Below, piece after piece: positions 12,401 to 22,829 of a stretch of DNA of 22,829 nt. Every line of letters starts with the position of its first letter. The stretch's first letter is position 1. The DNA comes from Azolla pinnata (Eukaryota > Streptophyta > Polypodiopsida > Salviniales > Salviniaceae). The translations under genes and the position numbers were made by a program. The DNA is taken from positions 1 through 22,829 of the forward strand of contig JBBBWG010003360.1 of NCBI GenBank assembly GCA_037176905.1, in the 5' to 3' direction. The notes under the pieces were generated by a model that was not told where the DNA came from, did no database searches, and was given only the letters and a program-made list of their open reading frames with translations.

Positions 12401-14483
12401 GTTAAATATGCTCTAAATTCAGGTTTTTGGACTTCCTGTGTAGGAAATAGTCTTAGGGAAAACCATAAACAGGTGGGTCCATATCTTTTATCAAAATGCT
12501 ATCGGAAAGAGGGAAATTGGCTGCAGTAAACGGGGATCCCAATCCAAAATTTTAAAGAGACATGCTAGATTTCACATTATCTCCCTATATCCTTGAAAAT
12601 GACTTTGCAGTCTAATAGAAAACCATTGGGAACTGCATCAATCAAAGAGAATAAAAAATCAGAATCTGACACAACTGCTATTTTCAACGATCTTCAAGCA
12701 TCTGGACCAAGGAAGAAGGTCAGTGACTTTCTCTTTATAGAAACAATAGTATTTGTATGTAATGAAGGTATAAAATGTGCACATTAGAGAATAGAGAAAC
12801 TCATATGAAATTGGTGTTACTGATGGAGACTATGATGGTACACATTCAACTCCTATATATCACAATGGCATCTAGCAATAGAATGAGACGGTTTGACCTG
12901 GGACCATAAAATGGTTATGGTTATTTAAGAAGATGGTTTAACTTGAGCTCATAGATAGAGAGAGAGAGAGAGAGAGCTAGAGAGAGAGAGAGAGAGAGAG
13001 AGATTTTTGCAGATCAGTGTTTGCTTTCCACTTGGCAATGAGAAAAGCCATGTATCGAAGTTAATGGAAGCATACCCAACATCAGCATCAAAAACGGAAG
13101 TCATAGGAAATATTGATGAGATCGAACCTGGGTTAAACCCTAATGATTCAATCAAAGAAAGTGTCGTCCCTAGGAAGAAGGTAAATTGCTTCCATTTCTT
13201 TGTCTAGTTCCAATAAATTATTGAGTTTACAAATTATATTATTATAGTTCATAATTGGATTATAGATAATTCTTTGTTGACCTCAATATTGTTGATATTT
13301 TCTCAAAGCTTAGGGGCATTGCTAGTTAATCCAACTTTTATTTAAATGGTTTTTTACATCTATTCTTTTCTGTTTAATTCAATCAGTATCATTAATCTTT
13401 ATTCATCCATAGTATTGCGATTTTTTCTTAAGCTTGTTTTAATTCCATATACATATTCACTGGTTTGGTTTCTATTTGGCAATGCGGAATTCAATATAAG
13501 ATATTGGCAATCTGGATTATATTTCTTCTGACTCGTCACCTCATTTATCATTATATTTGCTCCAACTTGTTGCTTATTTAATGACATTGCTAATCGATTC
13601 CATTATTAAGGCATCCAAACGTCAATCGCAAGAAAAACAGTCAACTGTTCAGCAAAAGAAGAAGAAGAAAACTGATCCTGTAAGCTAGGGATTATTAAGT
13701 CCTATGGTCATTGCTGGTTTTTTATTAGTGTCGTATTATTCATTATCATATGCATTATTTCTACATGGTAGGAAAAAGTGACAAACAGCACTCAGTTAAA
13801 ATTGAATCCGCCAAAGGAAGACATCATATTTACTGCTCCTTCAAACGATAAAACTGCCATGATTGCTTCCTCACAAGAAGATGGCTCTCATTTGAATGTC
13901 GGTCCACAAGTGAATATTGCCTCAGTGCAGGTTTCTCTCCAAGCGAATATGACATCAATGATTGCTTGTCCACAAGAAAACGTTCTTTTCACACCAATTA
14001 AAGAGACAGCCACTGTAGCCAAACTACCAGAAAGCTCAAAAGAGAAGAAACCACTGAAACAAAGCGAGAAGAAATCCAATGGAGACTTAAATGTTAAGGA
14101 GATCAACCAGAAGGTATGTCGAGGAAGCATTCATGTCAAGTATAATTTCAGTCTATATTCTGTTACGAGTATAGAGCCTATCGAACAGTTTAATTTTGCT
14201 CTCATTTAATTTTGCACTGTTCATTTTAGATCTCGGCTTCATTTTGCACTGTTCTTAGTTATTGTTACTCTGTCTATTGCAAGTGTAATTTCATTCTTAG
14301 AGTCTTATTTTTGGCACATCTTGCATCTAGATCTCGAGCAAATATGCAGAGGGGAAACTGAGTGATCTTACTGTACCTGAGCTGAAATGCTTCCTCAGTG
14401 CAAATAAAACCAAAGTTAGTGGCAGAAAAGAGGAGCTCATACAAAGAATTATGGCCATAATGAAAGAAAGCCCTCTTTCCTGA
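6441..14483 (+). CDS. C18orf63-like (DUF4708) protein with C-terminal SAP domain
   Basis: Multi-exon gene for a protein of about 780 residues. Exons I can chain in phase: 6441-6839, 7472-7546, 8545-8718, 10099-10173, 10482-10632 (or to 10625), tentative 10727-10812, 10926-11002, 11080-11189, 11611-11742, 11816-11926, 12292-12363, 12423-12472, 12611-12718, 13013-13180, 13611-13679, 13772-14113, 14331-14483. The N-terminal half matches, from memory, human C18orf63. LFVAFPY corresponds to its VVMAIPFY, LVRDGWIVFEG to a W-N-K-T-G-H-L-L-I-Q-G stretch, IRFRPF...VVPSMKEG to IRLPPP...VLPSMKMG, and YGPLISSEVFYIQASF...LVLQRPG to the segment starting YGYKLPED. The function of that family is unknown to me. 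Residues past about 410 are a basic, Ser/Lys-rich linker. The last exon encodes a SAP motif (LSDLTVPELKCFL...KVSGRKEELIQRI), a helix-extended-loop-helix DNA-binding module typical of chromatin proteins, so nuclear action is likely by inference. The start at 6441 is chosen because no in-frame upstream ATG is evident; the first 90 residues are poorly conserved and could differ. Introns are long and AT-rich. Confidence 0.75.
7600..8540. repeat. Degenerate ATGAAT/ATGAAG-rich intron sequence
   Basis: Intron 2 of the C18orf63-like gene repeatedly uses phrases such as TGAATGATATGAAG, AATCATATGAA and TATGAATCCTAATTGATC at irregular spacing, suggesting a decayed tandem repeat. No open frame or element ends are visible. 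Confidence 0.3.
8785..9080. repeat. Degenerate tandem repeat in intron 3
   Basis: Four to five diverged copies of a roughly 60-70 bp phrase built on AAACAGAAA...TTAGCATA(T/C)CTA...TTCTG...TTTT. The copies are seen near 8795, 8848, 8937, 8975 and 9025. They are noncoding and lie inside the 1.4-kb intron between exons 3 and 4. Confidence 0.45.
9150..10080. repeat. Pyrimidine-rich intron 3 sequence with diverged internal repeats
   Basis: Long CTT/TCT-rich stretch in which the phrase TCTC(T/C)CAATGAA(A/G)TTGTT recurs with changes (near 9175, 9450, 9515, 9545). No coding potential is seen. It probably reflects old local duplication within the intron. Confidence 0.35.
12955..13003. repeat. (AG)n microsatellite immediately before a splice acceptor
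   Basis: About 22 AG dinucleotides, interrupted once by CTAG, end only eight bases before the acceptor dinucleotide (13011-13012) of the exon at 13013-13180 in the C18orf63-like gene. The only pyrimidine tract is the short TTTTTGC in between. Confidence 0.9.
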
Positions 14484-16004
14484 CGTTTATACTTCAGAAA
14501 AAGAAAAATCTAACAGTGACGGTCAGATTTATCCAGGGCTCTGAATGGTACGTTATTTGTCTTCCTACCTAGTTATATTTTTGAAAGACCTGGATTTAAC
14601 ACTACTCTTAGAAAACTTCATGTTGAACTTCGTACCCTATTTTACTGTAGCTCTATTAAAAGGAGGAAGATATTGGGCACGTCAAATGAACACTGAGGGA
14701 GAATTTAGAAATAAGATCATCATATGGAATGTCGAAGAAAGGACCAACTTCTAGGAATGCGTGGTCTATGAGAAAGCTGTCATGTTGATTTCGAAGAAGG
14801 TATGAATCTCATTGCAGATAGACATCAAACGCGAGACATGTATCAAAAGGATTTGTGCAGAATAGCACATGCCAAACAATGATGCGTTCCTTAGTTTTTC
14901 GAAAGCGGTGATGGCTTAAGCTTTCCAATATTTGCGGAATATAACCCATGAAAGGAGGATGGATATATCACATCACATAATATGTTGAAGCACCGATACA
15001 TTTGGGGATAAAGGCATTTCTCCAGGGGGAAAGAGCATGTCTTTATAACAGTAAACTATGCACCACATAGCGATATGTGGAAATGTTAAATAGACGTTTC
15101 TATGGCCTTTTGCCCAAGGTCGGTTGTTTCCCCTTCTTTCGCCTTCCATTGTGGAAAGAACTTTTCCCAATCAACTTCAGTGGAAAAAAAAAAAGATGTA
15201 GTTTTGATGAGAATGAAATGGGTTTGCATGTTGCTTGCCATAAGACACTAAAGGGTGAGAAATGGATCAACGTCAAGTACACACCCCAAAATCATAGGTA
15301 ATCAAGCGAATCATGCTGAGTTTCACTTATCTTGAGAAACGGAAAATGTACCCATGAATTGAACTAATTAATTCATCAGCTTACCACATAATCCAAAATG
15401 TATACTAGAAGTTGTGGTTAATTTACTGTTCTTTACAGCTCACCTATTACCATCTTTAGAAGCCAAGCAAAAGACGTCTCAAGACAATCTCCCGATTATA
15501 ATATCAATGTAGTGATAAAAACAAACAATCTGAGTGTGATGGACACTAAAAATGTTGCTTTGAAGCAAAGAAAGAAGTCCCTTTCTTCCGTTACAAATGT
15601 GCCCTTCTTCCAAAGTGAAAAATGACGTGTTGTTATCCCCAACGTGACAGCTTTAGTTTGTTTTAAATAAAACGAATGATGAACGGAACGATGAACTCCA
15701 GGAGCCCTGCCAGTGGTACTTCAACAATGATTCTTTCTTTAAAGTGAAAAGGAGACATGGATCTGTCTGTCCTCACAGACGAAGATAAGAGAAAACTGTA
15801 AAGAGTAGAAAATCTAAATCTCAATGCATACATAAGGCTCCATTAAAAAGGACGCCAATGAATTGAAGGTGGGTTGTAAACACAAAATACAATAGATGGG
15901 AAGAAAAGAAGAAAAAACAAAAATTCAACCCTATATTTTGTTTTGATCCACTCCAAACTAACACGAACCATCATGCTTTTTAATGTTACTCAAGTTATAG
16001 AGAG
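14484..16004. other. Intergenic stretch between two convergent genes
   Basis: Contains the 3' UTRs of the C18orf63-like gene (plus strand) and the Rab gene (minus strand). Short open frames such as 15077-15301 do not resemble any family I know. No RNA gene or mobile element is evident. Confidence 0.55.
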
Positions 16005-18719
<2,715 letters not shown>

Positions 18720-18949
18720 AAACTTCTTCTTATAAAAAGCTTGTTCTTGAGCTGCTTCTCGTCGGCTGCTGCTGCTACTGCTTCTTTCGAGCTGCTCCTC
18801 CTCCTCCTCCTCTCCTGCGTCTGCTGCTTCTGCCTCAGAATCTGTTCCAGCTTCTACTGAATCTCTCGCAGCTCCGCCTGCTGCTGCTGTGGCTGTGTTT
18901 TACTTGATCTTCTTTCCTCTTTCGTCTTCCTTCCGCACCTGCCCGAAAC

Positions 18950-19165
18950 GAAAGCACGAATGCGTATATACGTATACGAAAGCACGAATACGTATACGTA
19001 TATGGGTGCGAATAGGGATACGAATACGAATGCGAATACAAAAGGAATACGAACATGAAGCTAGAACAACGAATATAAGACTCTACGGAATGCCGAATGC
19101 AGATACAAGTAATACGGAACGAGTACAAGCGCAGACGTATAATACGGAATACGAATATAGAGTAC
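18950..19165. repeat. Degenerate (CGAATACG / TACGTATA)n patch
   Basis: Irregular repeats of CGAATACG, CGTATACG, GCGAATAC and TACGTATA, unusually rich in CpG for otherwise AT-rich flanking DNA. Some parts are palindromic, for example TATACGTATA. Confidence 0.6.
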
Positions 19166-19499
19166 GCTTTGCTCGCGCGAAGGCATGTAAGGCGCGGATT
19201 TCTCTACGTACATTTTAAGCCCGTATATGTATACGTAGACAGCCGAATGTTACCCGTCTGCAGCAGGGATACAGATATTTGGCGCTTGTTGATTCGTTTC
19301 GTGTTGTTTTTTGAAAGCTTTCGGGAGCTGGCGTTTTGGGCGGCGACGATGCAAAGTTTGCTGCCTTTGTAGCAAAAGCTGTTGGCTTCGTTCACGGGTG
19401 GACCTTCAAACAGACAGACAGATAGACGAACAGAAACTGATCGATTTCCATAGGCATGCACTCGTTCGACCTTCTTATCTGTTAAATCTCGAGAGCAAA

Positions 19500-20566
19500 T
19501 CTGTCTGCATCTGACAATGTAATCCATAGACATTACACTGATTGGACTTCCTTCTTAAGCAAACATGCCTGCATCTAACAATTTAATCCATAGACATTAC
19601 ACTTATTGGACTTCCTTCTTAAGCAAACATGTCTACATCTAACAGATCCATAAACATTACACCGATCAGACTTCCTTCTTCTTACTCGAGCAAATATGTC
19701 TGCATCTAACGGATCCATAGACATTACGCTAATCAGACTTCCATTCTTCTTATTCAAGAGCAAATATCTCCGCATCGGACCTTTTCTTACATGTTAAATC
19801 TCAGGAACAAACATCTTCGAATCTTACACGTTAAATCTCAGGAGCAAATATCCATAGACATTGCACCGATCAGACCTCCTTCTTCTTATATGTTAAATCT
19901 CGAAAACAAAGATATCTGCATCTACAAACCCCATTGACCTAGACCTTTTGTCATAGAGAGAAAAGGGCAAATTTGTGAATAACCCCAAAACTTTGAACTT
20001 CTTGCCCATGGATCTAAAAGATCCATAGACATTATGCCAGACCTTATTCTTCTTCTTACATGTTCTCTCCAGAACAAATATATCTGCATTTACAACTCCA
20101 TAGACATTACACCGATCATACCTTCTTCTTCTTATACATTAAATCCCAAGATAACAAATACATTTGCATGCACATCTCCACAGACATTACACTGATCGGA
20201 CCTTGTGTGTGAGAGAGACAAGGGCAAGGTTGTGAATAACCCAGAACTTAAACTTCTTGTCCATGGATCCAACGGATCCATAGAAATTACACCAATCGGA
20301 CCTTCTTCTTCTCACCCGTTAAATCTCAAGAACGAATTGGCACAGACAGCTCTGTACTGCCGATCAAACCTTCTGTGTGCGAGAGAAAATGGCAATTTTA
20401 TGAATAACCCGAAACCCGAGGATCGAACAGATCCGTAGCGATCAGACCTTCTTCTTCTTCTTACATGTTGAAATCCCCAGAACAAAAACATATCTATCAT
20501 TTACAACTCCAGCAGACATTACACACTGATGAGAGAAAAGGGCAATTTTGTGAATAACCCAAAACA
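19500..20566. repeat. Degenerate higher-order tandem array upstream of the isomerase gene
   Basis: The core phrase ATCCATAGACATTACAC(C/T)GATC(A/G)GACTTCCTTCTTCTTA...GCAAATATGTCTGCATCTAAC recurs about every 60-75 bp, with copies near 19524, 19589, 19647, 19715, 19853, 20026, 20098, 20186 and 20278. A second phrase, GAGAGAAAAGGGCAATTTTGTGAATAACCC, appears at about 19956, 20213, 20381 and 20531, so the array has a two-level structure. The last copy leads directly into the leader of the isomerase gene. Confidence 0.8.
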
Positions 20567-20629
20567 TTGCCAATGAAGAAGGTTTTCATATTTCCAGACC
20601 TACCCCTCCTCCCCCCTTCCCCTTCTCTC

Positions 20630-20674
20630 CTTCTTCTTCTTCTTCTTCTTCTTCTCCTTCTTCTTCTTCTTCTT
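20630..20674. repeat. (CTT)n repeat in the isomerase leader
   Basis: CTT repeats just upstream of the preferred ATG at 20693. In the reading frame of the gene they would encode a run of 16 leucines if translation began further upstream. Confidence 0.85.
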
Positions 20675-20692
20675 TGCCCTGCAACAGCAGCG

Positions 20693-21709
20693 ATGGCGGA
20701 GGTTCTGTCGAGCGCAGCGATGGCGGCGGGCCTCTGCAAGCTGGAGAAGAGATCAGGCGGCGTCTACATCCTTACCTTGCTGGGCGATGGAGAGCACAGG
20801 ATCGAGCCGCCGCTGGTGGAGGCCATGCTCACCTGCCTCGAAACCCTAAAACAAGACTTGCTGCATCCCCTAATTCCTTCTGCGCCCGCTTCTGCTGCTC
20901 CCGATTCTGCTCCTTCTTCTTCTTCTTCTTCTTCTTCTTCTTCTTCGTCCTCGGCAGTGCTGATCACGGCGAACGAGGGGAGGTTCTTCTCCAACGGGTT
21001 GAATCTCTCCTACCCGTCTTCCACGCCCGCAAGCTTCCGGAAGCTTCCCGCCGGCTTCCAGGACGCCCCTGGAAGCTTCCAGAAGCTTCTGGAAGCGTAC
21101 CTGGACCTTCCGGTGCCGACGATCGCGGCCGTGTGCGGGCATGCTGCCGCCGCCGGCTTCATCCTCGCCCTTGCACATGACCACATCGTGATGAGGCGAG
21201 ACAGAGGCTTCCTGTACATGAGCGAGATCGACATCTCCATCCTCATCCCTCCTGTCATCATGAGCATCATTCGATCCAAGCTGGGGCCCCGGACCTTCCG
21301 GGATGTGGTGCTGTGTGGTAAGAAATACACTGGCGATGCTGCCCTCTCGGCAGATGTGGTCGATTCGGTTCACGCCGATCCCGAGCAGACTTTGGATGCG
21401 GCTGTGGAGCTCGCCAGACGGCTCGCCAGCAGGAAATGGAATGGGAGCTTGTATCGAGATATGAGAGAAGCCATGTACCATGATGTCTTCCGAGGGTTCA
21501 AGCAATTCAAAGTGTCACTATCATCATCGTCGCCATCTTTGAATCGGTTACCTTCATCAACAACATCATCATCATCATCATCATCATCCTTATCTTCATC
21601 GTCGTCATCTTCATCGTCGTCATCATCCTTAGCATCATCATCGTCATCTTCATCGTCGTCGTCATCACAATCATCGCCATTGATATCGGATCTCAGTTCG
21701 AAGCTTTGA
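20693..21709 (+). CDS. Peroxisomal enoyl-CoA delta(3,2)-isomerase/hydratase-like protein
   Basis: Crotonase-fold enzyme most like plant ECI proteins, which move 3-enoyl-CoA double bonds to the 2-position during peroxisomal beta-oxidation of unsaturated fatty acids (Arabidopsis relatives also act on indole-3-butyrate). It is a single exon of 338 codons against about 240 in the family. Motifs in order: LEKRSGGVYILTLLGDGEHR (start of the fold), AVLITANEGRFFSNGLNLS (first oxyanion-hole segment), VPTIAAVCGHAAAAGF (second oxyanion-hole segment), MSEIDI (carries the likely catalytic Glu), GPRTFRDVVLCGKKYTGDAA, and C-terminal SKL, a canonical PTS1. The extra length comes from a Pro/Ala/Ser-rich insert with 13 serines in a row after the first helix and a roughly 65-residue poly-serine tail before SKL. 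ATG 20693 is chosen for its strong context (GCGATGGCG); ATG 20720 would also keep the whole fold, and an in-frame ATG at 20573 would add a leucine-rich leader. It is GC-rich unlike its neighbours. Confidence 0.9.
   Translation: MAEVLSSAAMAAGLCKLEKRSGGVYILTLLGDGEHRIEPPLVEAMLTCLETLKQDLLHPLIPSAPASAAPDSAPSSSSSSSSSSSSSAVLITANEGRFFSNGLNLSYPSSTPASFRKLPAGFQDAPGSFQKLLEAYLDLPVPTIAAVCGHAAAAGFILALAHDHIVMRRDRGFLYMSEIDISILIPPVIMSIIRSKLGPRTFRDVVLCGKKYTGDAALSADVVDSVHADPEQTLDAAVELARRLASRKWNGSLYRDMREAMYHDVFRGFKQFKVSLSSSSPSLNRLPSSTTSSSSSSSSLSSSSSSSSSSSSLASSSSSSSSSSSQSSPLISDLSSKL
20910..20950. repeat. (TTC)n repeat coding for poly-Ser inside the isomerase
   Basis: In-frame TCT/TCC/TCG serine codons expanded between the first helix and the AVLITAN strand. 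The family normally has only a short loop here. Confidence 0.8.
21031..21092. repeat. Cluster of nested AAGCTT-centred palindromes in the isomerase CDS
   Basis: Three perfect palindromes: 21031-21046 (16 bp, joining two AAGCTT sites around CCGG), 21069-21082 (14 bp) and 21079-21092 (14 bp), the last two overlapping. They encode the repeated S-F-(R/Q)-K-L motif between the two oxyanion-hole segments. Confidence 0.85.
21518..21672. repeat. (TCA/TCG)n expansion coding for the poly-Ser tail
   Basis: Serine-codon repeat dominated by TCA with TCG and TCT interruptions, in frame with the isomerase and directly before its ISDLSSKL end. Confidence 0.85.
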
Positions 21710-21780
21710 TGGGGTAGTCATCATCACAATCATCACTATTGATATCGGATCTCCGTTCGAAGCTTTGATGGGGGGGTGGT
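21662..21780. repeat. 59-bp tandem duplication of the isomerase 3' end
   Basis: Copy 1 (21662-21720) contains the last codons and stop; copy 2 (21721-about 21780) follows head to tail with few differences. Read in the equivalent frame, copy 2 also ends in SKL-stop. A third, more decayed trace (ending CGAAGCTTTGA) lies near 21815-21830. Confidence 0.85.
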
Positions 21781-21830
21781 CATCATCATTGTAGGCATCA
21801 GCATCGGCATCATCACCGTCGAAGCTTTGA

Positions 21831-22667
21831 AGGGAGCATTTCGATGAAATTGTGGTAACGAGCTACTACTATATGGGCCGATTCTGTCTGTATATTTCGA
21901 AATCATCTCTCTTGTGGAGAAAGGAGAAGGGCGGAGAATGATAAATTATTTGTATCGTATGGGTCATCGTATCGATGTGAATTTCCTGCATCTGAAGCTG
22001 TAAAGCATTTGATGATCATGATAATTGCCGAATGATCATAGCAATGATAAATAAGTTTTTGTTGAGAATCTAGGCACATGAGCTTTTTGTTGTCCAGATC
22101 ACACATTGCTCTACATTTCTTGCTCACTCATCCATATTTAACCACCACACAGGCACACATGTCCTAGTTGGTTTGTGAGAACAATACCTATAGTAATCAA
22201 GATTGAGCCCCTCAAATGTAGGCATCAATGACAGCTTTTGTTCAGTTTGTTAGAGGTCCAAAACAAACCATGAAACTTAAACAAAATGGTGAAAACATGA
22301 AGCTAAATCTAGTCAAAACCATGTACAGTGTCGTATAATCATCTTCAACCATGACTTCATGCACAGATTAAGTCGTGGTTTTCAGATTGTTCAATTGAAG
22401 CTGATAGGCTAAAATAAAAGCTTGGATCTGAATGGGATTGAATCGACTATGAAACCATTTTGATTGCAAATTTCTGGCTTCTAGTACAGGTATCGGCCAA
22501 AGAAGATTGTTTTTTTCTGTCATTGTAAACCCATTGGATGGGCCTATGCTCGGTTGATGGATATCGGCTTGTGCTATGTCAAGTGCCCTTTGGCATTCCT
22601 CCACTATTCATTGTGCCACCTTCGAGAGTTCATCATGGCTCCTCCTAAGTCATGGATCACATGTTTT
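21831..22667. other. Downstream intergenic sequence, no gene seen
   Basis: AT-rich sequence following the isomerase, presumably its 3' UTR and then intergenic DNA. Short open frames on either strand (for example 22368-22604 minus) resemble nothing I know. Confidence 0.5.
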
Positions 22668-22829
22668 TGCTCATTGGCTGGAGAGGAAATTAATTCTGAT
22701 CGAGCAATGTCAGTGGCGATTTCGGAGAGCAATTCTGGTGGGAAATTAATTCTGCTCATTGGCTGGAGAGGAAATTAATTCTGATCGAGCAATGTCAGTG
22801 GCGATTTCGGAGAGCAATTCTGGTGGGAA
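22668..22829. repeat. 85-bp perfect tandem repeat running off the window
   Basis: Copy 1 (22668-22752) and the first 77 bases of copy 2 (22753-22829) appear identical, starting TGCTCATTGGCTGGAGAGG. The array is cut by the window edge, so the true copy number is unknown. Confidence 0.92.

Noticed and set aside
14484..16004. Possible transposon or extra gene between the two convergent genes
   Set aside because: I found no terminal repeats, target-site duplication, transposase/reverse transcriptase motif or convincing exon.
19500..20566. CRISPR-like regular repeat array
   Set aside because: Repeats are degenerate, spacing is irregular, there are no unique uniform spacers, and the context is a plant nuclear gene region.
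20674..21180. Second plus-strand frame overlapping the isomerase
   Set aside because: Stop-free because of high GC and trinucleotide repeats; it encodes poly-Phe and no recognisable domain.
20870..21505. Long open frame on the minus strand opposite the isomerase
   Set aside because: Antisense of a GC-rich coding region and its (TTC)n repeat (poly-Arg/poly-Glu translation); no protein motif, while the plus strand has complete crotonase motifs.

Overview
The window is nuclear DNA of a flowering plant. The evidence is introns with GT/AG borders, a RABA1-type small GTPase, a plant U6 snRNA gene with the plant USE and TATA elements, and degenerate plant telomere-type CCCTAAA motifs. One GC-rich intronless gene (about 20.7-21.7 kb) sits among AT-rich, intron-rich genes, and trinucleotide repeats are abundant. 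This suggests a commelinid monocot, possibly Zingiberales-like, but that is only an impression.

Layout. 1-950: AT-rich, with at best a doubtful two-exon micropeptide. 955-2633 (-): five-exon aldo-keto reductase of the perakine-reductase-like plant group, with a one-base deletion in exon 2 and a lost acceptor AG before exon 3, so probably a decaying copy. 2634-5570: mostly featureless, holding one orphan exon-like patch (4456-4548) and a 61-bp duplication. 5572-5673 (-): complete U6 snRNA gene with Pol III-type promoter spacing. 6441-14483 (+): a large gene of about 17 exons whose N-terminal half I recognise as the C18orf63/DUF4708 family and whose C-terminus is a SAP DNA-binding motif. 14484-16004: no gene seen. 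16005-18670 (-): two-exon RABA1-type Rab GTPase whose 2-kb intron carries a 76-bp tandem repeat and telomere-like sequence. 18671-20692: intergenic, with a CGAATACG-rich patch and a 1-kb degenerate tandem array whose last unit abuts the next gene. 20693-21709 (+): intronless peroxisomal enoyl-CoA delta-isomerase/hydratase-like gene ending in the PTS1 tripeptide SKL after a long poly-serine tract. 21710-22829: duplicated gene tail and an 85-bp tandem repeat that runs off the window.

The genes do not form a pathway; this is an ordinary plant gene neighbourhood. The most interesting item is the C18orf63-like/SAP protein: a conserved eukaryotic family that, as far as I know, has no established function, here with an added DNA-binding-type module and a linker built from phase-symmetric exons. 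The isomerase gene is also notable because simple-repeat expansion has rebuilt its start, middle and tail while keeping the peroxisomal signal.
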